Below are positions 15,082-21,382 of a stretch of DNA of 23,621 nt, in pieces. The DNA is from JBFMHP01 sp040752855 (GTDB lineage: Bacteria > Pseudomonadota > Gammaproteobacteria > RBG-16-57-12). Positions within the stretch are counted from its first letter, which is position 1; each line of letters begins with the position of its first letter. The DNA lies in the NCBI GenBank assembly GCA_040752855.1, contig JBFMHP010000043.1, forward strand, positions 1 to 23,621. The letters are read 5' to 3'. Made by a program: the position numbers and the translations under genes. The notes under the pieces were generated by a model. The model saw nothing but the letters and a program-made list of their open reading frames with translations, was not told where the DNA came from and did no database searches.

Positions 15082-15161
15082 ATCGAGCGTCCAATTTTTT
15101 GGAATCATGTGCTCGGAAATCTACTATTCTTGTTCCACAGTCCGCCAATGTCCCCAAGTCC

Positions 15162-16166
15162 ATGAACCGAGATCCGCTTTCCGATCTATTGCGCAGCATC
15201 CGTGTACGCGGAGCAGTGTTCTATTACGTGATCTGTCGCGGTCAGTGGTCGGCGGAGGCGCCGGCGGCGGAAGAGATTGCCGAAGCGGTATTGCCCGGCT
15301 GCGAACACGTGATGGAGTACCACATGATCGCCAAAGGCAGCGGTTGGGCGGCGGTCTCCGGGCGACCGCCCGTGAAATTGGCGACCGGCGACATCGTTAT
15401 GTTTCCGCAAGGCGACCGCCATGTGATTTCAAGCGCGCCGGGAATTGAGCCCATCCGCCAGACCGCCGATTGGGTATTCGCGCGGCGCAACGATCCGAAA
15501 CCGCTGCCGATTTCATATCACCACGGCGTGGTCGAGGCGGGCGTTCGGCTACCGGTTGACGATGCCGATATGGTTGCTGTGTGCGGCTTTCTCGGTTGCG
15601 ACCTGCGACCGTTCAATCCGTTGATTTCCGCGTTGCCGCGCCTGCTGCATTTGCCGGCATCACACGCGGGCGGCTGGGTGGCGCAAGTGATCGACCAGGC
15701 TGCGTGCGAATCCAGCAATCCGCGCCCAGGCGGCGACGCGGTGCTGGAGCGGCTCGGTGAGATGATATTCATTGATGCCGCGCGCCGCTATCTCGACAGT
15801 CTGCCGGAAGACGCAAGCGGATGGCTGGCGGGATTGCGCGACCGTTTCGTGGGCAAGGCGCTCGAGCTCATGCATGCCCGTCCCGACCACGCCTGGACGG
15901 TGGATGAACTTGCGCGTGATGTGGGCCTGTCGCGTTCGGCCTTGCACGAACGCTTCGTTGATTATGTCGGACAGCCTCCGATGCACTATCTCACTCATTG
16001 GCGTATACAACTCGGCGCGCGACGCCTGCGCGAATCGAACCGAACTGTCGCGGGGATTGCGCTCGAGGTTGGCTACGATTCCGAAGCGGCTTTCTCGCGC
16101 GCGTTCCGGCGCATCGTCGGCATGCCGCCGGCGGCGTGGCGCAAGGCGCAGATACGTTCCTACTAA
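15162..16166 (+). CDS. AraC-family transcriptional regulator with N-terminal cupin domain
   Basis: This 334-residue DNA-binding regulator has an N-terminal cupin-like sensor (about residues 5-180), including MEYHMIAKGSGWAAV and TGDIVMFPQGDRHV, which is the cupin_6 type. The C-terminal AraC/XylS double helix-turn-helix (about 235-330) includes WTVDELARDVGLSRSALHERF and VAGIALEVGYDSEAAFSRAFRRIVGMPPAAWR. The start at 15162 (MNRDPLSDLL) is chosen because the longer reading frame would begin within the likely -35 box at 15051. It is divergent from the methyltransferase/SnoaL cluster, which is the usual position of a pathway-specific activator. The ligand is unknown. A REP-like hairpin follows 29 bases after the stop. 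Confidence 0.9.
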   Translation: MNRDPLSDLLRSIRVRGAVFYYVICRGQWSAEAPAAEEIAEAVLPGCEHVMEYHMIAKGSGWAAVSGRPPVKLATGDIVMFPQGDRHVISSAPGIEPIRQTADWVFARRNDPKPLPISYHHGVVEAGVRLPVDDADMVAVCGFLGCDLRPFNPLISALPRLLHLPASHAGGWVAQVIDQAACESSNPRPGGDAVLERLGEMIFIDAARRYLDSLPEDASGWLAGLRDRFVGKALELMHARPDHAWTVDELARDVGLSRSALHERFVDYVGQPPMHYLTHWRIQLGARRLRESNRTVAGIALEVGYDSEAAFSRAFRRIVGMPPAAWRKAQIRSY

Positions 16167-16194
16167 CCCGGCAGCAAATGATATCGGTTTTTAT

Positions 16195-16230
16195 CCCCTC
16201 TCCCTCAGGGAGAGGGCTAGGGTGAGGGGA
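16195..16230. repeat. REP-like hairpin (CCCTCTCCC family)
   Basis: CCCTCTCCCT (16196-16205) and AGGGAGAGGG (16207-16216) form a 10-base stem, followed by CTAGGGTGAGGGGA. It is the third member of the family also seen at 6244-6281 and 13610-13630. It sits just past the 3' end of the AraC-type gene. Confidence 0.65.
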
Positions 16231-16268
16231 TCGATTTTACCCACCTCATCCTTGGCAACTGCAGTGAT

Positions 16269-16296
16269 GTGGGCTTCGTTCCTCAATCCAACCTGC
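16269..16296. repeat. Degenerate remnant of GTTGGGTT-family repeat
   Basis: TGGGCTTCGTTCCTCAATCCAACCTG resembles the right half of the elements at 1-58 and 10741-10854. The left half is not recognisable. Confidence 0.4.
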
Positions 16297-16406
16297 CTCG
16301 CCGCGAACCATTTGTTTTTATCACGCAACCATTAGCGGATTCAATTCGTGGGGCGATCACGTTAAAAAATCGTGCGCGTATTCTGTCGGAATATAAAGAA
16401 AAAATA

Positions 16407-16474
16407 GCCTACTACGATCGCACCGTCCAGTAAGTAGGCCAATTGGTTTGTAAGTGAAATCCGGGCTACTTACT
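16407..16474. other. Overlapping alternative hairpins in a 495-base gap
   Basis: AGTAAGTAGGCC (16429-16440) can pair with GGGCTACTTACT (16463-16474) with one mismatch. Its inner AGTAGGC (16433-16439) can instead pair perfectly with GCCTACT (16407-16413). The two folds exclude each other. The gap 16167-16661 is AT-richer than its surroundings and otherwise holds only the two repeats at 16195 and 16269. No promoter was convincing. Confidence 0.3.
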
Positions 16475-16661
16475 ACTTGCCGCAATGGCAATCTCAATGA
16501 GTTGGTCTACTCTTAATGGTTGCAGGAGACAGTGCCAATAGTTTCTACATTTTGGTTGTTTTTTCGTGATGTCTATGTGGGTTTTAAACAGCCGCAAGAC
16601 TAAGCTGAAAAGCGATTGCATATCGGTTTTTTATTTGTGATTCAGCAGCAAGGGAGGACAT

Positions 16662-17099
16662 ATGAAAGTGACAGGACTGTTGTTGAGTTTGGGGATCGTG
16701 CTTCTACTGGTTGGCTGCGATCGCGCAGCGCCGGTTGATGTCGACAAGCGCCTGGCGGATCTGGAGAAACAAGTCGGAACCCTACGGGAGCAGAATCGGG
16801 ATCTCAGGGTCAAGCTCAGGTTGTCGCATAGCTTCCCGACGCGTTCGCCACTGGAGGATTTTTTCGCTAGCCCAGAATTCTGGCAGTGTACGTATGACAC
16901 TAGCTGGTCAGACTGCGCGAGCCGCTGCTCCAAACAGACGAGCGAAGGCTACCAAGCGTGCATAGCCAACCATCCGGAAGGGCCAGAACGGGTACAGTGC
17001 ATCGAGGAAAACACAGCGCGGGGTCAGAACTGTCTGAAGGCATGTCCGGTTCAGACTTCGCCTACCGACCCGCCGGAGTGTCGAGGCGGCGTGGCCTAG
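16662..17099 (+). CDS. Lipoprotein with coiled coil and symmetric eight-cysteine domain
   Basis: This 145-residue protein begins with a lipoprotein signal peptide, lipobox LVGC, with the lipidated Cys at 19. The next residue is Asp, the residue that favours inner-membrane retention in E. coli-type Lol sorting. A short coiled coil follows (about 25-55, DKRLADLEKQVGTLREQN). The C-terminal domain has eight Cys at 76, 85, 89, 100, 113, 124, 128 and 140. The spacing 8-3-10-12-10-3-11 is almost mirror-symmetric, with two CX3C pairs, suggesting a helical hairpin held by disulfides. I recognise no family. GGGAGG lies 5 bases before the ATG. It stands alone and converges on the mqo-like gene. Confidence 0.78.
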   Translation: MKVTGLLLSLGIVLLLVGCDRAAPVDVDKRLADLEKQVGTLREQNRDLRVKLRLSHSFPTRSPLEDFFASPEFWQCTYDTSWSDCASRCSKQTSEGYQACIANHPEGPERVQCIEENTARGQNCLKACPVQTSPTDPPECRGGVA

Positions 17100-17127
17100 C
17101 CCGGATATTTCACCACGGTGAGAAAAT

Positions 17128-17145
17128 CGCCATCTAAAGATGGCG
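17128..17145 (-). terminator. Hairpin terminator between lipoprotein and mqo genes
   Basis: CGCCATC and GATGGCG form a perfect 7-base stem with a TAAA loop in the 67-base convergent spacer. On the minus strand the stem is followed by ATTTTCTC, so it most likely terminates the mqo-like transcript. Confidence 0.6.
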
Positions 17146-17166
17146 CCTAAACAATATTGGGCTGAT

Positions 17167-18498
17167 TTATTTCAACAACTCTTCCTGCAACGCCGCCTCA
17201 TCGATACGCGCACCGAGGTGCGCGGCGATGGTGCGCATGTCGAGCATGGCGTTGTGCAGGCAGCTGCTTGCGCCGGGGGAGGGGGTGACGTTGAAGATGA
17301 TGCCGTTGCCGGGATTGATCTTAGATTCGCCGAGCAGCAGTTTGCGTTGCTGGCGGTCGATGAGCTGGGGACGCACGCCGCCGAAATGCGTGGCGTAGCG
17401 CAGATCGCTGAGTTTCAGCCCGGGCACGATCTTTTGCGCATCCTTGAGGAAGAGTTTTTTGCCGAGGAATGGAACCTCGAACAGGAAATTCTTGAAGATG
17501 TAGTTGCGGATGTCTGCATCCTTGAACAGATCGAGGAAGACGCGCGCGACGTTGCCGTCGAGGCGCAGCACGCGCAGGAATTCCGGAAACGACGAATAGT
17601 TGTAGCGCTCCAGCAGCGGCAACAGCAGGGCGGTGGGTCCGAAGCGCGTTTGGCCGTCGACGGAAAAATCGTAATCGGCGTGGATGGCGGCGAAGGGAAG
17701 TTTCTTGTTTTGCAGCGTGTAGATCTTGCCGTTGACCAGTTTGGGCGCGAGGTAGAAGCTGCCGGCCACCGGCAGGCAGGAATACTCCAGTCCGTAACCC
17801 ATGCGCTGGGCGAGCAGCAGGCTGTGTCCGCAGGCGGCCACGACCACGGCCTTGGCGTGATACTCGCCATTGTTCGTGTGGACGGTGAAGCCGCCTTCTG
17901 ATGATGTGATGTTGTGCGCGAGGGTTTTAAAGCGCACATCGATCTGCTTACCCACTTGCTTGCCGGCTTCGCGGATGAAGGAGTGGGTCAGGGCGCCGAA
18001 ATTGGCGCCGCTGTATTCGTCGGTGCAGCCGAAGCCGACGAAGTTTTCCTTGCGGAACTTGCCGTCGACCAGCGCGACGTTCGGCTCGATCGCGGCGATG
18101 GCCTGTTTGTCGAGCAGGCGCATGTAGGGGAAGTGCGGGGTGAATTCCTCGGCGCGCTGGGTAAGCTGCGCGACCTCGGCGTCACCCACCGCCAACACCA
18201 TCTTGGGCATGCGATAGAGGATCTGGTTGGCGTCTTCGAGCTTGGTTGCGTAGTGGACGATCATCTGCGCGGCTTGTTTGACTGCCCGGGCCTTTTCCAC
18301 CGTGTAATTGGTTTCGATGTCGCCGCAGTGCAGGGTCTGGCTGTTGTTGCGCGTGTGGGAGTTGACCTTGGCGACCTGGTCGTATTTTTCCAGCAGGGCG
18401 ATCTTCTGGATATTGCTGTAGCGGCTGACGGTATAGAGCAAGGCGCTGCCGGAAACACCGCCGCCGATGATGACCAGATCGTAGTGTTGTGATGCCAT
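17167..18498 (-). CDS. mqo: FAD-dependent malate:quinone oxidoreductase, Helicobacter type
   Basis: This 443-residue flavoprotein is expected to oxidise malate to oxaloacetate at the membrane, passing electrons to quinone. The FAD-binding motif GGGVSG is at 12-17. Segments NSQTLHCGDIETNYT, QRMGYGLEYSCLPVAGSFYL, NKKLPFAAIHADYD, GPTALLLPLLERY, KKLFLKDAQKIVPGL and TPSPGASSCLHNAML align by memory with the H. pylori-type enzyme (HP0086) rather than with E. coli Mqo. The ATG at 18498 (MASQHYDLVI) has AAAGG 7 bases upstream; the longer frame to 18555 adds 19 unlikely residues. It is followed by a hairpin terminator and lies on the same strand as glxR and the glycolate oxidase genes, but a 125-base repeat separates it from glxR. 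A related L-2-hydroxyglutarate-type oxidase activity cannot be excluded. Confidence 0.8.
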   Translation of the reverse strand: MASQHYDLVIIGGGVSGSALLYTVSRYSNIQKIALLEKYDQVAKVNSHTRNNSQTLHCGDIETNYTVEKARAVKQAAQMIVHYATKLEDANQILYRMPKMVLAVGDAEVAQLTQRAEEFTPHFPYMRLLDKQAIAAIEPNVALVDGKFRKENFVGFGCTDEYSGANFGALTHSFIREAGKQVGKQIDVRFKTLAHNITSSEGGFTVHTNNGEYHAKAVVVAACGHSLLLAQRMGYGLEYSCLPVAGSFYLAPKLVNGKIYTLQNKKLPFAAIHADYDFSVDGQTRFGPTALLLPLLERYNYSSFPEFLRVLRLDGNVARVFLDLFKDADIRNYIFKNFLFEVPFLGKKLFLKDAQKIVPGLKLSDLRYATHFGGVRPQLIDRQQRKLLLGESKINPGNGIIFNVTPSPGASSCLHNAMLDMRTIAAHLGARIDEAALQEELLK

Positions 18499-18615
18499 AA
18501 ACAACCTTTTCGCTTGCCGGAATAGCCCATACGCGCGGGCGGTGTATTGTGGCACGGTCGGCAGGAATTTGCGATGCCGGGAACACCCTGGGCGTGCTCT
18601 GGGAGTATCGGCATA

Positions 18616-18740
18616 AATGTAGGGTGGGTTAGGCGGTTTTTGTCGTAACCCACGGGGCGTTGCGCAGCAACACGATTGAGTGCCTGCGGCACGGGTTGGT
18701 GGGTTACGGCGCGCAGGGCGCGCCTAACCCACCCTACATT
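18616..18740. repeat. Terminal-inverted-repeat element, copy 3
   Basis: A 125-base element has perfect 20-base terminal inverted repeats (left end AATGTAGGGTGGGTTAGG). Inside are a second inverted pair (CGTAACCCAC and GTGGGTTACG) and a small GTGCC/GGCAC hairpin. Related elements are at 19669-19827 and 19963-20079. No coding capacity. Its right end supplies the last Met codon and the TAG stop of glxR. Confidence 0.8.
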
Positions 18741-19657
18741 GGTCGGGTGGGATCGTTGGATTTCGTTGCAGTGGTCAGGTCCACCCGCGCCAGCTGTTCG
18801 AACAGGCTCACCATGGCGGAGGAATCCAGTTCGCCGAGGCCGGTGCCGACCAGGGCGTTGAGGTACTGGCTCGCCAGCGCGGTGCTGGGCAGGGCGATGC
18901 CGAGTTCGGCGGCGGCATCCTGCACGATGCGCATGTCCTTCTGATGCAGCTTCGCCTTGAAGCCGGGGGTGTAGTTGTGATCGAGCATGCGCTGGCCGTG
19001 CACCTCCAGGATGCGGCTGCCGGCGAAGCCGCCGAGCAGGGCCGCGCGCACCTTGGCCGGGTCGACGCCCGAGGCCGCGGCGAGGATGAAGGCCTCGCCG
19101 ATGGCGGCCAAGGTCTGGGTAACGACGATCTGATTGCAGGCCTTGGTGACCTGGCCTGCGCCGTGGTCGCCGATGTGCACGATGTTCTTGCCCATCGCGC
19201 GCAGGACCGGCAGCACGCGCTCGAACACCGCCGCCTTGCCGCCGACCATGATGGAGAGCGTGCCGTCGATCGCCCCCTGACTGCCGCCGGAGACCGGGGC
19301 ATCCAGCATCGCGATGTCGGCGTGGGCCAGTTCGGCGGCGATGTGGCGGGAGACCGAAGGCGAGATCGTGCTCATGTCGACCACCACGCTGCCGGGACGC
19401 GCGCCGTGGATCACCCCATGTTCGCCAAGCACCACCTCGACCACGTCATCGGTGTCGGAGACGTTGGTGAAGATGATGTCGCAGTGTTGGGCGAGTTCTT
19501 GGGGGCTGGCACAGGGTTGCGCGCCGGCGGCGGTAAGCGGTTGCATCAGCTCGGCGCGGCGGGCGTAGATCCACAGGGGATAGCCCGCCTTGAGCAGATT
19601 GGCCGCTGCCGCGCGGCCCATGACGCCGAGGCCGATGTAACCGATGCGTTCGTTCAT
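18734..19657 (-). CDS. glxR: 2-hydroxy-3-oxopropionate (tartronate semialdehyde) reductase
   Basis: This 307-residue NAD(P)-dependent reductase belongs to the beta-hydroxyacid dehydrogenase family and reduces tartronate semialdehyde to glycerate after glyoxylate carboligase. The Rossmann motif is IGLGVMG (8-14). The substrate-binding signature is DAPVSGGSQGA (119-129), and the catalytic Lys172 with Asn175 lies in GQVTKACNQ. The domain-2 motif HQKDMRI is present. Length fits the family. AGGAGCC precedes the ATG. The neighbouring glycolate oxidase genes support the GlxR/GarR assignment over 3-hydroxyisobutyrate dehydrogenase. The gene is bracketed by two repeat elements: one ends a base before its Shine-Dalgarno sequence, and the other provides its stop codon. 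Confidence 0.88.
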   Translation of the reverse strand: MNERIGYIGLGVMGRAAAANLLKAGYPLWIYARRAELMQPLTAAGAQPCASPQELAQHCDIIFTNVSDTDDVVEVVLGEHGVIHGARPGSVVVDMSTISPSVSRHIAAELAHADIAMLDAPVSGGSQGAIDGTLSIMVGGKAAVFERVLPVLRAMGKNIVHIGDHGAGQVTKACNQIVVTQTLAAIGEAFILAAASGVDPAKVRAALLGGFAGSRILEVHGQRMLDHNYTPGFKAKLHQKDMRIVQDAAAELGIALPSTALASQYLNALVGTGLGELDSSAMVSLFEQLARVDLTTATKSNDPTRPM

Positions 19658-19668
19658 GATGGCTCCTA

Positions 19669-19827
19669 AATGTAGGGTGGGTTAGGCGTTTTTTTGCCGT
19701 AACCCACCAACCGTGCCCAAAGCGCTTCGCGGGGCAGGCTCTTGCGCAGCAACACAAAACAAAATTAATTGAGTGCCTACGGCACGAATTGGTGGGTTGC
19801 GTGCAAGCGCTTAACCCACCCTACATT
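19669..19827. repeat. Terminal-inverted-repeat element, copy 2
   Basis: A 159-base element has perfect 16-base terminal repeats (AATGTAGGGTGGGTTA and its complement). It contains an inner inverted pair around AACCCACC and GGTGGGTT, and the common core GAGTGCCTACGGCAC. It carries about 35 extra central bases compared with the other copies. It lies directly upstream of the glxR Shine-Dalgarno sequence within the 506-base gap 19658-20163. Confidence 0.75.
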
Positions 19828-19833
19828 GATAAG

Positions 19834-19905
19834 GCAGGTCGGCATAAGCGTAAGCGTTGCCGACGTGACTGTGTGCCGGGAACACTGCGCCTTATCCCGG
19901 TCTAC
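19834..19905. repeat. Second-family hairpin repeat, copy A
   Basis: A 72-base element is bounded by GCAGGTCGGCATAAG and CTTATCCCGGTCTAC, an imperfect inverted repeat. Inside is GCGTAAGCGTTGCCGACGTGAC. It is nearly identical to 20086-20158, 252 bases away. Confidence 0.7.
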
Positions 19906-19910
19906 ATTAT

Positions 19911-19946
19911 TTAGAGCGCCGCGTCCAAGACCTCGATCCAATGCTT
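19911..19946 (-). pseudogene. Remnant of a second glcF 3' end
   Basis: Read on the minus strand, these 36 bases encode KHWIEVLDAAL followed by TAA, identical in protein to the last 11 residues of the intact glcF at 20164-20199. The two DNA copies differ at five positions in four codons, all synonymous. The upstream remainder of the gene is missing and is replaced by a run of nine T (plus strand) and the next repeat. Confidence 0.75.
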
Positions 19947-19962
19947 TTTTTTTCCAGAATTG

Positions 19963-20079
19963 AATGTAGGGTAGGTTAGCGTATTTTGCGCAACACACCA
20001 ATCGTTGCGCAACAACACGATCGAGTGCCTACGGCACGGATTGGTGGGTTGCGCGCAAGCGCTTAACCCACCCTACATT
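19963..20079. repeat. Terminal-inverted-repeat element, copy 1
   Basis: A 117-base element bounded by AATGTAGGGTAGGTTA (one mismatch to the family) and TAACCCACCCTACATT. Its core, GTTGCGCAACAACACGATCG then GAGTGCCTACGGCAC, matches copies 2 and 3. Confidence 0.75.
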
Positions 20080-20085
20080 GATAAC

Positions 20086-20158
20086 GTAGGTCGGCATAAG
20101 CGTAAGCGTTGCCGACGTGACTGCGTGCCGGGAACGGCTGCGCCTTATCCCGGCCTAC
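20086..20158. repeat. Second-family hairpin repeat, copy B
   Basis: A 73-base element whose ends GTAGGTCGGCATAAG and CTTATCCCGGCCTAC pair at 13 of 15 positions. It follows the terminal-repeat element directly and ends 5 bases before the glcF stop, in the same order as copy A beside the glcF remnant. It may also serve as a 3' hairpin for glcF. Confidence 0.7.
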
Positions 20159-20163
20159 ATTAT

Positions 20164-21378
20164 TTACAGCGCCGCGTCGAGCACTTCGATCCAATGCTTC
20201 ACCGGCCGTTTGGCTTGTGTTTCCAGGTGCATGTGACACCCGATATTGGCGGTGGCGATCAACTCCGGCTTACCGCTCTCCAGCGCGGCGAGTTTGTTCT
20301 GCAACAGCCGCTGCGAGAGTTCCGATTGCAGCACGGAATAGGTGCCGGCCGAACCGCAACACAGGTGGCCATCGGGCACCGGCGTGAGTTCGAAGCCGAC
20401 CTGGCGCAGCAGGCCCTCGACCACGCCGTTGAGTTTCTGCGCGTGTTGCAGAGTGCACGGGGTTTGGAAGGCGATGCGCCGGCCGTTGCCTCGTTTACCT
20501 AACACGCTCAGGTCTTCCTTGGCCAGGATCTCGCTCAGATCCTTGGTCAGGGAGGCGACGCGCGCGGCCTTCGCGGCGTAGGCGGGATCGTGGCGCAGCA
20601 ACTCGCCGTAGTCTTTGACCATGGCGCCGCAGCCGCTGGCGGTCATCACGATGGCCTCGGCGCCGGCCTCGATCGCGGGCCACCAGGCATCGATGTTGCG
20701 GCGCATGAAGTTCAGTCCTTCTTCATGCGCGTTGAGATGATAGCTCACCGCGCCGCAGCATCCAGCCTCGGGCGCGGCGATCAGTGAGATGCCCAGTCGG
20801 TCGAGCACGCGTGCGGTGGCGGCATTGGTGCTGGGTTTCACCGCCTCTTGCGCGCAGCCCTGCAATACCAGCATGCGACGTGCGTGGCGCGGCGCGGGCC
20901 AAGGTTGGTGGGCAGCGGTGTTGGGTAATTTTGCTTTGAGTGCAACGGGTAGCAGCGGTTTGAACAGGCCTCCAAGGCGCACCAGCGTCTTCAAGCGCGC
21001 AGGGTACGGGGTGATCATGCGCAGCAACTTGCGTATGACGCGTTGCGGCCAGGAACGACCGACGCGTTCCTCGACGACTTCACGCCCGATCTCCACCAGG
21101 CGACCGTATTTCACACCCGAGGGGCAGGTGGTCTCGCAGGAGCGGCAGGTGAGGCAGCGGTCGAGATGCAGCTGGGTTTTTTCGGTGACCTCGTTGCCTT
21201 CCAACATTTGCTTGATCAGATAAATGCGCCCGCGCGGGCCGTCGAGTTCATCGCCGAGCAGCTGATAGGTCGGGCAGGTGGCGGTGCAAAAACCGCAGTG
21301 CACGCAGCTGCGCAGGATGGCATCGGCCTCTTTGCCCGCAGCGGTGTTTCTGAGTTGTTCAATGATGGAGGTCTGCAT
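20164..21378 (-). CDS. glcF: Glycolate oxidase iron-sulfur subunit GlcF
   Basis: This 404-residue subunit transfers electrons from the GlcDE flavoprotein part to the quinone pool. Two 4Fe-4S ferredoxin motifs are visible: Cys 25/28/31/35 (CVHCGFCTATCP) and Cys 75/78/81/85 (CLTCRSCETTCP). Two CCG-type domains follow, seen as GCCGAVSYHL and LCCGSAGTYSVLQ. Length is that of E. coli GlcF. No clear Shine-Dalgarno sequence precedes the ATG; it starts 4 bases after the stop of the glutathione S-transferase gene, so translational coupling is likely. Order here is glcD, glcE, gst, glcF. A partial second copy of its 3' end lies at 19911-19946. Confidence 0.95.
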   Translation of the reverse strand: MQTSIIEQLRNTAAGKEADAILRSCVHCGFCTATCPTYQLLGDELDGPRGRIYLIKQMLEGNEVTEKTQLHLDRCLTCRSCETTCPSGVKYGRLVEIGREVVEERVGRSWPQRVIRKLLRMITPYPARLKTLVRLGGLFKPLLPVALKAKLPNTAAHQPWPAPRHARRMLVLQGCAQEAVKPSTNAATARVLDRLGISLIAAPEAGCCGAVSYHLNAHEEGLNFMRRNIDAWWPAIEAGAEAIVMTASGCGAMVKDYGELLRHDPAYAAKAARVASLTKDLSEILAKEDLSVLGKRGNGRRIAFQTPCTLQHAQKLNGVVEGLLRQVGFELTPVPDGHLCCGSAGTYSVLQSELSQRLLQNKLAALESGKPELIATANIGCHMHLETQAKRPVKHWIEVLDAAL

Positions 21379-21382
21379 ATAT

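Noticed and set aside
14986..15108. Longer N-terminus for the third methyltransferase
   Set aside because: The extra 41 codons cross the divergent promoter region, and the ATG at 14985 has an excellent ribosome-binding site.
15051..15161. Longer N-terminus for the AraC-type regulator
   Set aside because: Its first codon is the TTG of the likely -35 box, and the added 37 residues are not part of the cupin domain. The ATG at 15162 fits better.
17140..17901. A 253-codon plus-strand frame opposite the mqo-like gene
   Set aside because: It is antisense to a gene that matches a known family along its whole length.
18616..20158. CRISPR array
   Set aside because: The repeats are palindromic elements of 70-160 bases, few in number and without regular spacers. 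No cas gene is present.
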